The notes under the pieces were generated by a model. It saw only the letters and a program-made list of their open reading frames with translations. It was not told the DNA's origin and ran no database searches. From Candidatus Cloacimonadota bacterium (GTDB taxonomy: Bacteria > Cloacimonadota > Cloacimonadia > Cloacimonadales > Cloacimonadaceae): a DNA stretch of 37,828 nucleotides. Location: the NCBI GenBank assembly GCA_023228125.1, contig JALOBT010000026.1, positions 1 through 37,828 on the forward strand, given 5' to 3'. Numbering within the stretch: the first letter of the stretch is position 1; each line of letters starts with the position of its first letter. Positions 31,455-37,828 of this stretch are shown piece after piece. The position numbers and the translations under genes are program-made.

Positions 31455-32893
31455 TACTCACCTCCCAAAGTGACATATTTCGTCTTTCCATTCTCGATAT
31501 AGCTGATGCTCAGGTTGTCTATCATAGCGCAATCCATCCCGGAGCTACCTGATCCATCTTTTTGATATTCAAAGCTTAAATCATAGCCATAGTGGGTGTA
31601 GCTATGCGTGAAATGCTGCCAACCTGTATTCCCAGACCAACCTCCATACCAATCATAGTTACAGTAAAAATATAAGCCGTCATAGTAATCTTCACTGCTT
31701 ACGTAATAATCGAAATCAACGGTAACGCTTACATAGTTCGGAATCTGAAGCTCAATCTCCACTTCACTATACTGGTCATCGGAGATTGCTCCCGAACGGA
31801 TACAATAGTTTCTGCTCCCTGGCTTGGTGCTAATGTACCATGGAGCATAGCCATATGAATCAAAATTGCCCGGCATCTGTCCATCATCAAAATCGTAAAA
31901 CAAGACGTTTGATTCCTGCAGCGATATATTCACAGTATTTGAATAGTCTGTTTCCACCACGGGGGAACTTTCTGCATCTACAGCTTTGACGGCATATTGA
32001 TAAGTACTGCCATACTGCAGATTTTCTGAATCTGTGTAAGTACTCTGAATTGGTGAATTGAGCATAGCAATCCTTTGAAAATCCTGGCTGCTATCCAAAA
32101 TGCGGCGATAGACCCAGTAAGCAGTCTGGGACGTGCAATCGTCATCCCACCATAGATTTACAGAAAGTTCACCGCTGCTTTGGTGACCAGACAGGATAGG
32201 GGGACTCATAATATAGCTGTTGTAAACAGAGTGCGATTCGCTGTATGAATCCGAATATAAGCCCTTCTTTTGCACGGTGTAATCATAGCTGACATACTGC
32301 TGGGCAGCGCTATGCAAATATGAGTAAATATGATCTGCCTTGCTACCGGTATATTCAGGGATGGTGGCCAGCAAAGTGCCATCGGCATAGAGTTCGAATT
32401 CGCCAGGAATGTCGCTCCTATCCTGCCACATGATCTTGATGCTATTATCCTGATTGATTCTGCTATAAACTATCGGGGAGGCAATAGACGCCGTTTTCAC
32501 GCCGAGCGTATCGACTTTGTTCATACCGGTATTCACCACTGTGGCAATGGTATAAAGATAGCGTCTGTCCGAACTCAACAGTGAATCCGTAAAGATAGTT
32601 TGATTAATCTTATCGAAAGTGCGAATCGGAATATTATCCCGTAGTAGTTTGTAACACAGGAAATTGTCATCAGTAGCAGCCTTCCAGCTCAGATTGATGC
32701 GGTCTGCTCTGATATTGTAATTGCGATAACCTGTGGTGAAGCTGCCATCGGCAGAAAGCAGGCCGGTAGTGATAAAAAGTGGAGCCTGATTGGCATTATC
32801 AGGTGTGTAGATCGACGGTTTAAGAATGTCCTGCTCACAAGCCATTAGCGCTATGAGCACAAGTACAAGAAGAATCATCCATCTGATTCTCAT
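31454..32893 (-). CDS. fibronectin type III lipoprotein
   Basis: A 479-aa lipoprotein. The start is the ATG at 32893, six bases after AGGAGG; an in-frame ATG 51 nt upstream has no site and would bury the signal peptide. The signal peptide and lipobox are LVLIALMAC, so C19 would be lipidated. The mature protein contains FN3-like modules (INLSWKAATDDNFLCYKLLRD, ~60-150; a second at ~255-340 with VNLWWDDDCTSQTAYWVYRR and YQYAVKAVDAESS) and a C-terminal jelly-roll-like domain (~350-479, FYDFDDGQMPGNFDSYGYAPW) that may bind carbohydrate. It is coupled to the barrel protein downstream; the pair could form an outer-membrane complex (inferred). Confidence 0.8.
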   Translation of the reverse strand: MRIRWMILLVLVLIALMACEQDILKPSIYTPDNANQAPLFITTGLLSADGSFTTGYRNYNIRADRINLSWKAATDDNFLCYKLLRDNIPIRTFDKINQTIFTDSLLSSDRRYLYTIATVVNTGMNKVDTLGVKTASIASPIVYSRINQDNSIKIMWQDRSDIPGEFELYADGTLLATIPEYTGSKADHIYSYLHSAAQQYVSYDYTVQKKGLYSDSYSESHSVYNSYIMSPPILSGHQSSGELSVNLWWDDDCTSQTAYWVYRRILDSSQDFQRIAMLNSPIQSTYTDSENLQYGSTYQYAVKAVDAESSPVVETDYSNTVNISLQESNVLFYDFDDGQMPGNFDSYGYAPWYISTKPGSRNYCIRSGAISDDQYSEVEIELQIPNYVSVTVDFDYYVSSEDYYDGLYFYCNYDWYGGWSGNTGWQHFTHSYTHYGYDLSFEYQKDGSGSSGMDCAMIDNLSISYIENGKTKYVTLGGE

Positions 32894-32949
32894 AATAAAC
32901 CTCCTGGGGTGCATTTTATGCTTATTCTTAAGCTGAAACCCCATGGCGC

Positions 32950-32979
32950 AGTATTTTTAGAACCCCATATACTTGTCAA
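32950..32979 (-). promoter_or_regulatory. possible promoter for the lipoprotein/barrel pair
   Basis: Minus-strand TTGACA (32979-32974), an 18-nt spacer, then AATACT (32955-32950), about 57 bp before the ATG at 32893. The -35 is perfect and the -10 matches four of six. Confidence 0.42.
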
Positions 32980-32990
32980 TGAATATTATT

Positions 32991-33053
32991 GTTAAGAGTT
33001 AAGAGTTAAGAGTTAAACGTTAAACGTTAAGAGTTAAGCGTTAAACGTTATTA
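32991..33053. repeat. 7-nt tandem array (GTTAARM)
   Basis: Nine contiguous 7-nt units, GTTAAGA, GTTAAAC or GTTAAGC, the last one degenerate (GTTATTA). It lies between the lipoprotein promoter and the truncated tag copy. The units recall the 8-nt arrays at 33889 and 36789. Confidence 0.75.
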
Positions 33054-33146
33054 CGCTAAAACGTCTGATATTCCAATAAATCCGTTTGATCTGCGTTCTA
33101 TTGCTCAATAGCGGTGTAAGAGGGACAGGAGTCCGCCACTACGATA

Positions 33147-33560
33147 AAACGGGAAAACTTCCGCGCCGCCTTTGACAATTTCGACCCCGTCCGGATCGCC
33201 AAATATGACGGACAGAAAGTCCAGCAACTCTTGCAGAACCCCGGCATCGTCCGTAACAAAAGCAAGATCACCTGCAGCATCTCCAATGCGCAGAACTTCC
33301 TAAAGATTCAGCAGGAATTTGGCTCTTTTGACCGATACATCTGGCAATTCACCGGTAGCAAAACGATCGTGAACCAATGGCAAGAGCTCAGCCAGGTACC
33401 TGCCAGCAGCCCAGAGTCCGACGCCATGAGCCAAGACCTGAAGGCCCGGGGATTCAAGTTTGTAAGCAGCATCATCTGCTATGCCTTCATGCAGGCAGCG
33501 GGGATGGTGAATGACCATTTGGTGAGCTGTTTCCGGTATCACGAGCTTACAGGGCTTTGA
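33147..33560 (+). pseudogene. 5'-truncated duplicate of tag
   Basis: From AAACGGGAAAACTTC at 33147 to the stop at 33560 this follows codons ~57-190 of the intact tag gene (KRENFRAAFDNFD... to the end), without frameshifts, and is highly similar at the DNA level. The first ~56 codons are missing, including the zinc ligands C7 and H20 and the HDSEWG catalytic block. No ribosome binding site or suitable start precedes it. The 5' edge abuts a GAGTCCGCCACTACGA repeat that also occurs just after the intact gene. Substitutions are spread along it, with many silent, so it diverged for a time under constraint or is an imported relative. Confidence 0.85.
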
Positions 33561-33594
33561 AAAGCTCAGCATCTGCTACGTTTTTAATCAGGTA

Positions 33595-33852
33595 TTAGAC
33601 TACGAAGTGCAATACTATCAGGATTAGAGCCAGCACGACAAGCGGTATTCTGATCTTGAGATCCAAGTCCTTTTTATGTGTAGCAACTGTAATGATATTA
33701 ATCAATTGTAAGATTCCTGCGATTACGAAAGCTGCACCTATGAAAGGTCTGCCTGCTCTAAACACCCAGATTGTCACAACGATGAATAGCAATAAAACAA
33801 TGCTATTGGTAATCGCTTGTAACTTGACTGACTTTACTGGTTTTGTGTCCAT
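33595..33852 (-). CDS. small integral membrane protein
   Basis: An 85-aa protein with three predicted membrane segments (~16-32 SIVLLLFIVVTIWVF, ~35-55 PFIGAAFVIAGILQLINII, ~68-85 IPLVVLALILIVLHFV). AAGGAG lies about six bases before the ATG, supporting expression. I do not recognise the family. It stands alone between the tag relic and smpB, with a KKDLDLK cytoplasmic loop. Confidence 0.65.
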   Translation of the reverse strand: MDTKPVKSVKLQAITNSIVLLLFIVVTIWVFRAGRPFIGAAFVIAGILQLINIITVATHKKDLDLKIRIPLVVLALILIVLHFVV

Positions 33853-33888
33853 TTTATCTCCTTAATGCTAAATGTTAAACGTTATCAC

Positions 33889-33920
33889 CTTAAAACCTTA
33901 AAACCTTAAAACGCTAAAAC
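33889..33920. repeat. 8-nt tandem array (complement of GTTTTA[A/G][G/C])
   Basis: Three CTTAAAAC units followed by GCTAAAAC. Read on the minus strand they are GTTTTAAG/GTTTTAGC, the same motif as the long array at 36789-36934. Confidence 0.65.
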
Positions 33921-33926
33921 TCCAAA

Positions 33927-34376
33927 CTATCGATCCGGATTACTCAAAGCCCGGGCTTTTTCCCTATCCATGTCCTTCTTTTGCAGGGCCTCACGTTTGT
34001 CATAGAACTTCTTGCCTTTGGCCACGGCAATGGTGAGTTTGCAGCGGCCTTGTTCGTTGATATAGATATCCAGAGGGATCAGGGTCATGCCCTGTTCATC
34101 CACCTTGGCTTTCATACGGCGGATTTCGTGTTTGTGCAGCAGCAATCTGCGGGGACGGGTGGCGTCATGATTGAAATAAGAGGCTTTTTCCCAGGGCGAG
34201 ATATGGAAATTCATCAGCCAGCATTCGTTGTCTTTCACGCGGGCAAAGCTATCTTTGAAGTTGATCATACCATCACGGATGGACTTGATCTCACTGCCTA
34301 CCAGGGAGATACCGGCTTCGTATTTCTGCTCAATGGTGTATTCGTGGGTGGCTCTGCGGTTTTTGATGATTTTCAT
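33927..34376 (-). CDS. smpB: SsrA-binding protein SmpB
   Basis: A 149-aa tmRNA partner for ribosome rescue. Family motifs are present: NRRATHEYTIEQKYEAGISLVGSEIKSIRDG at the start, the NFKDSFARVKDNECWLMNFHISPW block, RRLLLHKHEIRRM, and the basic C-terminal tail GKKFYDKREALQKKDMDREKARAL that enters the decoding centre. Length is normal. The ATG overlaps the mtaD stop (ATGA), so it ends the mtnA-mtaD-smpB unit. The tmRNA gene itself is not visible in the window. Confidence 0.97.
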   Translation of the reverse strand: MKIIKNRRATHEYTIEQKYEAGISLVGSEIKSIRDGMINFKDSFARVKDNECWLMNFHISPWEKASYFNHDATRPRRLLLHKHEIRRMKAKVDEQGMTLIPLDIYINEQGRCKLTIAVAKGKKFYDKREALQKKDMDREKARALSNPDR

Positions 34377-35689
34377 TGGCTTAACTCTTTTAGTATTTTG
34401 CTTTGATATTCTTGGGCAGTAGAGATCAGATCTGCTTCATCCAGATGGCTGAGTTTTCCGTCTTTCATTACAAATTCCCCGGCAATCAGCACGTCCCGGA
34501 TCTGCTGGGCACCCAAGGCATAGACCAGCACGGAATAAGGGTTATAGAGCGGTTGGCTTTGCAGATTTTGCAGATCTATGATGAGTAGATCGGCGTATTT
34601 TCCGGCCTCAAGGGAGCCCAGATCCTGCTCTTTGCCCAGGGCACGGGCACCTTCGATGGTGAGCAGGGCAAAGGCCTGGCGGGCTGGCAAGAACTCCGGA
34701 TCGGAATTGATGGCTTTGTGCAATTTTGCGGTAGTGCTGAGCTCCTCAAGGATGTCAAGATTGTTGTTGCTGGCCACACCGTCCGTGCCGATCGCTACAT
34801 TCAGCTTGCGCTTCAGCATGTCTTTTAACGGGGCAATGCCGCTGGCGAGCTTGAGATTGCTATCTGTGCAGATGGAGATGGCAGACTGGCTATCTTCCAG
34901 CAATTCCAGCTCTTTACCAGAAAGCCACACGCAGTGCGCAAATACGCATTTTGCCTCTAATACGCCCAGGGAGGCCAGATATTCCAGGGGGCGTTTGCCG
35001 TGGGCTTTCAGGCAGTCTTCCAGCTCTTTTGGGGTCTCGCTGAGATGGGTGTGCAAAAGCCAGCCCTGGTCAAAAGCAAGCCGGGCACAGGAGGAATAAA
35101 CCTCACTGGAACAGGTATAGATGGCATGCGGAGCGAGAGCGCAATCCACCAAAGCTTGATCCCGATAGGCGTCCTTAAATTCCTGCACTTTTTCGGCAAA
35201 TTCATGACCGTCACCAGAGTAATTCGGGGCGATGATAGCTTCACTGACGATCACGCGCAGTCCTGCTCTGATACAGGCCTCGGCGATGCGCTCTTTGTGA
35301 AAATACATGTCGTTAGTGAGGGTAATGCCATTTTTAATCATCTCCGCGGCAGAGTGCAGGGAGGCAGCATAGACAAAGTCCGAACTCACCAGTTTGGCTT
35401 CCAGAGGCCAGATATAGTCTTTCAGCCAGGTGTCCAGAGGCAGATCATCTGCCAGACCGCGGAAATAGCTCATGGGCATGTGGCTATGGGTATTGATAAA
35501 GCCAGGGGTGACCAGGCAGCCGGTGGCGTCAATGAGCTCTTTGCTCTGGAATAGATCCAATTTATCAAGGGGTAAAATATCCACTATCCTTCCCCTGTCA
35601 ATCACCATAAAACGTTCTTTCAGGATGCGGAACTCCGGGTCCATAGTGACAAATGTGCCCCCTTTAATGATTGTATCGCAGTGGCTCAT
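34373..35689 (-). CDS. mtaD: 5-methylthioadenosine/S-adenosylhomocysteine deaminase family amidohydrolase
   Basis: A 438-aa metal-dependent amidohydrolase. Metal-binding and catalytic residues are in place: H68 and H70 in NTHSHMPMSYFRG, H188 in APHAIYTCS, H215 and E218 in HTHLSET, H252, and D303 in GTDGVASNN. The RGLADDLPLDTWL segment is typical of the MTA/SAH deaminase branch. It converts methylthioadenosine to methylthioinosine, or SAH to S-inosylhomocysteine. It sits between mtnA and smpB with 4-nt overlaps on both sides, and the neighbouring mtnA supports a methionine-salvage role. Related adenosine or chlorohydrolase-type activities cannot be excluded. Confidence 0.9.
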   Translation of the reverse strand: MSHCDTIIKGGTFVTMDPEFRILKERFMVIDRGRIVDILPLDKLDLFQSKELIDATGCLVTPGFINTHSHMPMSYFRGLADDLPLDTWLKDYIWPLEAKLVSSDFVYAASLHSAAEMIKNGITLTNDMYFHKERIAEACIRAGLRVIVSEAIIAPNYSGDGHEFAEKVQEFKDAYRDQALVDCALAPHAIYTCSSEVYSSCARLAFDQGWLLHTHLSETPKELEDCLKAHGKRPLEYLASLGVLEAKCVFAHCVWLSGKELELLEDSQSAISICTDSNLKLASGIAPLKDMLKRKLNVAIGTDGVASNNNLDILEELSTTAKLHKAINSDPEFLPARQAFALLTIEGARALGKEQDLGSLEAGKYADLLIIDLQNLQSQPLYNPYSVLVYALGAQQIRDVLIAGEFVMKDGKLSHLDEADLISTAQEYQSKILKELSQ

Positions 35690-36720
35690 GATTGCATCCT
35701 CTGCGCCGCTTCCTGGGGGGTAAAAACGCCTTTGGGGGTGATGATGCCGGTGATGTATTTGGCTGGAGTGATATCAAAGGCTGGATTCAAGGCAGGGGAG
35801 CCAGGATTGGCCAAATAGCTGCCATTGATGCGTTTGATCTCATCTTCATCGCGAATCTCAATGGGAATATCTTTACCTTTGGCGCAGGCGAGATCGAAGG
35901 TGCTATCCGGAGCAGCCACATAAAAAGGCACCTCGTGCACATGGGCCAGCACCGCCTTCTCGTAAGTGCCGATCTTATTGGCGATATCACCATTCAGGCA
36001 GATTCTATCCGCGCCGGTGATCACCAGATCGATCTGCTCTTTCCAGAAATAAAAGCCCGCGGCGGAATCGGTGATAATGGCGTGCGGGATGCCTTCCTGC
36101 TCCAGTTCAAAAGCCGTAAGCCGGGCGCCCTGGAAGCGGGGACGGGTCTCATCCACATAGACAAAGATGTTTTTGCCGAGTTTGTGCGCCTCGCGGATCA
36201 CCGAAAGGGCCGTGCCGTGATCCACAGTGGCCAAAGCTCCGGCATTGCAGTGTGTTAAGATGCGGGCTCCGTCCTGAATCAGCTCTGCGCCAATCCTGCC
36301 CAGTTTCAGGCAATCATCCGCACTTTTATTGGCAAATTCATTGGCTGCCAAAACTGCCACCTGGCGGGCATGAGGCAGATCCGGGATGAATTTGAGCGCA
36401 GATTCATAGACATATTGCACGCCGATGGAAAGATCCACGGCGGTGGGACGGGTGGAAATCAGCTCATCCCGCGCACTGCGTAGATAAGCCCTAAACTTCT
36501 GATCTGGAGCGGCCAGGGCCGCCAAAGCCATACCAAAGGCACCCGCTGCGCCGATGGCAGGAGCACCACGCACCGTCATCTCACGGATCGCTGCGGCCAC
36601 TTCCAGGTAAGTGCTGTATTCCTTCAGGCCAAATTCATACGGAATCTTGTTTTGATCTATCATGATCAGCCGGCCTTGTTCAAACCAGACTGAGCGGTAT
36701 TGTTTACCATTTATTTGCAT
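35686..36720 (-). CDS. mtnA: S-methyl-5-thioribose-1-phosphate isomerase
   Basis: A 344-aa isomerase of the eIF2B-like family, acting on methylthioribose-1-phosphate in methionine salvage. Seen motifs are RGAPAIGAAGAFG (51-63), the catalytic cysteine C158 in ILTHCNAGALAT, the VDETRPRFQGARLTAFEL block, and the catalytic aspartate D238 in VITGADRI, followed by NKIGTYEKAVLA and the AAPDSTFD substrate loop. GGAG sits a few bases before the ATG. It heads the operon with mtaD and smpB. A methylthioadenosine or methylthioinosine phosphorylase is needed upstream in the pathway and is not in the window. Confidence 0.96.
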   Translation of the reverse strand: MQINGKQYRSVWFEQGRLIMIDQNKIPYEFGLKEYSTYLEVAAAIREMTVRGAPAIGAAGAFGMALAALAAPDQKFRAYLRSARDELISTRPTAVDLSIGVQYVYESALKFIPDLPHARQVAVLAANEFANKSADDCLKLGRIGAELIQDGARILTHCNAGALATVDHGTALSVIREAHKLGKNIFVYVDETRPRFQGARLTAFELEQEGIPHAIITDSAAGFYFWKEQIDLVITGADRICLNGDIANKIGTYEKAVLAHVHEVPFYVAAPDSTFDLACAKGKDIPIEIRDEDEIKRINGSYLANPGSPALNPAFDITPAKYITGIITPKGVFTPQEAAQRMQS

Positions 36721-36749
36721 TTTTACTCCATTTTTGTATCTAAGGGGTA

Positions 36750-36778
36750 ACGCTATGATTTGGGGGGATTTGTGTCAA
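36750..36778 (-). promoter_or_regulatory. possible promoter for mtnA-mtaD-smpB
   Basis: Minus-strand TTGACA (36778-36773), a 17-nt spacer, then TAGCGT (36755-36750), about 30 bp before the mtnA ATG. The -35 is perfect; the -10 keeps only TA...T. Confidence 0.42.
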
Positions 36779-36788
36779 TAGCTTTTTG

Positions 36789-36934
36789 CGTTTTGACGTT
36801 TTAGGGTTTTAGCGTTTTAGCGTTTTAGAGTTTTAGAGTTTTAGGGTTTTAGGGTTTTAGAGTTTTAGAGTTTTAGCGTTTTAGCGTTTTAGAGTTTTAG
36901 CGTTTTAGCGTTTTTGGGTTTTTGGGTTTTGACG
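36789..36934. repeat. 8-nt telomere-like tandem array ([C/G/A]GTTTTAG)
   Basis: Eighteen contiguous 8-nt units. In most the unit is NGTTTTAG, with only the first base varying among C, G and A; the first and last units end GTTTTGA and two near the end read GTTTTTG. It begins directly upstream of the mtnA promoter and stops at the group II intron end. Some units equal the TTTTAGGG telomere repeat by coincidence. Confidence 0.85.
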
Positions 36935-36952
36935 TAGTTGAGGAGGGTGCTG

Positions 36953-37075
36953 ATAGGGGTAGGGGAGCGATCCATTACTGGGCTCCCCCCTTCCGAACCG
37001 TACCTGCGGTTCTCCCGCATACGGCTCTCCAGAAAACAGGTATCTCATTTAAGAGACCGGCATAATTCACTATGG
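36953..37075 (-). mobile_element. orphan 3' end of a group II intron (domains V and VI)
   Basis: Minus strand. Domain V occupies 37027-36995: GAGCCGTA and TACGGTTC form the lower stem with the catalytic AGC triad, a GG bulge, and an upper UGCGG/CCGCA stem capped by GAGAA. Domain VI follows, with a GGGGAGC...GCTCCCC stem and a CTACCCCTAT end near 36953. The TCTCTTAAATGAGA sequence before domain V is a small hairpin. No reverse transcriptase/maturase ORF lies in the ~800 bp upstream on this strand (37076-37828), so the intron is truncated or ORF-less. Confidence 0.75.
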
Positions 37076-37169
37076 GCTCCGATTATTGAGAAGAACCCAC
37101 AGCGTTCAAAGATGATATTTGGATATTTATGGTTATCTGGCGTGTCACCCTTTTAAGTATCCACCCTGA

Positions 37170-37320
37170 GGATAAACCAGCATTCTGGGGTACTTCTTTC
37201 TGCTTTCGGGAACTTGATCATGCATTCATCTACCCTTAATCAAGCGTTAATAATTAACGCTTGATTAAGGGTAGATAAAGACATGATCGACGCCTTGGAG
37301 AGAGGGAGAAAGGTTCAAAT
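37170..37320. repeat. 151-bp palindromic element, copy B (inverted relative to copy A)
   Basis: Palindrome arms 37228-37250 and 37254-37276 (23 bp, no mismatch) around the loop TAA. The same edges as copy A are present, in reverse: GGATAAACCAGCATTCT at 37170-37186 and GAGGGAGAAAGGTTCAAAT at the other end. Stem position C37233:G37271 corresponds to a G:C pair in copy A. Confidence 0.85.
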
Positions 37321-37424
37321 CCAATATAGGATTTTGCTATCTAAGTTAGATTCTTTGCAGGACTTGGGCAGATTGAGTTACACCGTATTCTATCTGAACC
37401 CTGATCCATAAATAAAGAATACGC

Positions 37425-37546
37425 CTCTATGAGCCTGGGGGATATATTTGTTCATAGAGCTGCGGGTGCCTGGCCTTCAAAGGCCAGGAAAGAGTCTTGA
37501 CCCAGGTGGCAGTCTCGTGGCGTGGGGGTTAGAAACCCCCACCTGG
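37425..37546. other. cluster of three perfect hairpins
   Basis: CTCTATGA/TCATAGAG (37425-37432 with 37452-37459); CCTGGCCTT/AAGGCCAGG (37469-37488); GTGGGGGTT-AGA-AACCCCCAC (37522-37542). The last also sits between CCAGGTGG (37502-37509) and CCACCTGG (37539-37546), which gives an alternative fold. No convincing gene lies here; the region could be a structured RNA or clustered palindromic repeats. Confidence 0.55.
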
Positions 37547-37617
37547 AGTCTTTCAAGGAGGGGGGAAGATCGTGATTACAGGAGGCGAATTCAGCAGCTA
37601 CCGAAGGCAAATTCAGC

Positions 37618-37828
37618 GACTGGACGCGAGACGCATCCAATCCAGCAGTTCCGCAATTCCAGCAGCTCTGCAATCGGATTCATTAGATAATATAATCTTT
37701 ATCCGTGTTAATCCGTTTGATCCGCACAATCCGTGTGACTATTCCTTGTTTGCTACACTCACCAGCTGAAGCTGATTGGGCGGCCGGATGAATCCAGCGT
37801 TACGAGGCAAATCCAACAACTGGACGCG
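37618..37828. repeat. dispersed intergenic repeat family
   Basis: GACTGGACGCGAGACGCATC at 37618, followed by CAATCCAGCAGTT, matches 3332-3357. CACCAGCTGAAGCTGATTG plus ATCCAGCGTTACG at 37760-37803 matches 9971-10016. The window ends in the start of another copy (AACTGGACGCG). The parts share the ATCCAGC core seen in the ileS insert and at 11790-11816. No gene is seen. Confidence 0.65.

Noticed and set aside
36789..36934. Reading the TTTTAGGG-like array as a true telomere
   Set aside because: It is internal to a bacterial gene-bearing sequence, the first unit base varies, and unique sequence continues on both sides.
37452..37673. 73-aa ORF on the minus strand
   Set aside because: It runs through the three hairpins and the dispersed repeats; its composition is that of repeat DNA and no start signal is present.

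Overview
The window is about 37.8 kb of bacterial chromosome. I infer Candidatus Cloacimonadota (WWE1) or a close relative. The grounds are several exported proteins with FlgD/Por-type C-terminal sorting tails (YPNPF, GIYFLK-type ends), PKD and fibronectin-type surface proteins, a type-2 isoleucyl-tRNA synthetase with an altered signature motif, and palindromic intergenic repeats between otherwise tightly packed genes. No rRNA, complete tRNA or CRISPR array is visible, so the assignment is an inference.

Layout. 1-1916 (+): end of a metal ABC transporter (ATPase tail, permease) coupled to a membrane-anchored glucuronyl C5-epimerase-like protein. 1849-9829 (-): a DUF2156/GNAT pair, a zinc-ribbon/pseudokinase/FGE-like membrane protein overlapping ileS, and two small Cys-motif proteins. 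9830-11927: mostly non-coding, with a MITE-like element, one frameshifted exported-protein gene, and the first copy of a 151-bp palindromic element. 11928-18190 (+): DUF4139 protein, small heat-shock protein, DUF4390 protein, an NtrY/NtrX-type two-component system, and a PKD surface protein. 18187-22654 (-): dprA, obgE and two exported proteins. 23060-24409 (+): a tandem lipoprotein duplication behind a textbook sigma-54 promoter, the second copy broken. 24482-26887 (-): a beta-barrel protein, and a secreted papain-like protease beside a small exported partner. 27074-28261 (-): an AT-rich two-gene island with its own promoter, encoding a proteasome-beta-like Ntn hydrolase and a 59-aa Lys-rich protein. 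28605-29515 (+): TfoX-like protein and tag. 29727-32893 (-): FN3 lipoprotein coupled to a beta-barrel protein. 33147-33560: a 5'-truncated duplicate of tag. 33595-36720 (-): a small membrane protein, then mtnA-mtaD-smpB. 36721-37828: no gene, but an 8-nt tandem array, the orphan 3' end of a group II intron, the second 151-bp palindromic element in inverted orientation, a hairpin cluster and dispersed repeats.

The most notable system is the AT-rich island. Starting at the ribosome-binding-site-supported Met, the protein begins Met-Thr and matches proteasome beta subunits at Thr1, Asp17, Lys33 (after an insertion), the GSA motif and the C-terminal GGVI strand. The downstream 59-aa gene has a perfect Shine-Dalgarno, and a 12-bp palindrome lies inside the promoter. 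Other strong observations are the GIHH (instead of HIGH) motif in IleRS, tandem repeats inside ileS, the pseudokinase-FGE fusion, and the two palindromic elements whose stems differ by a compensating base pair.
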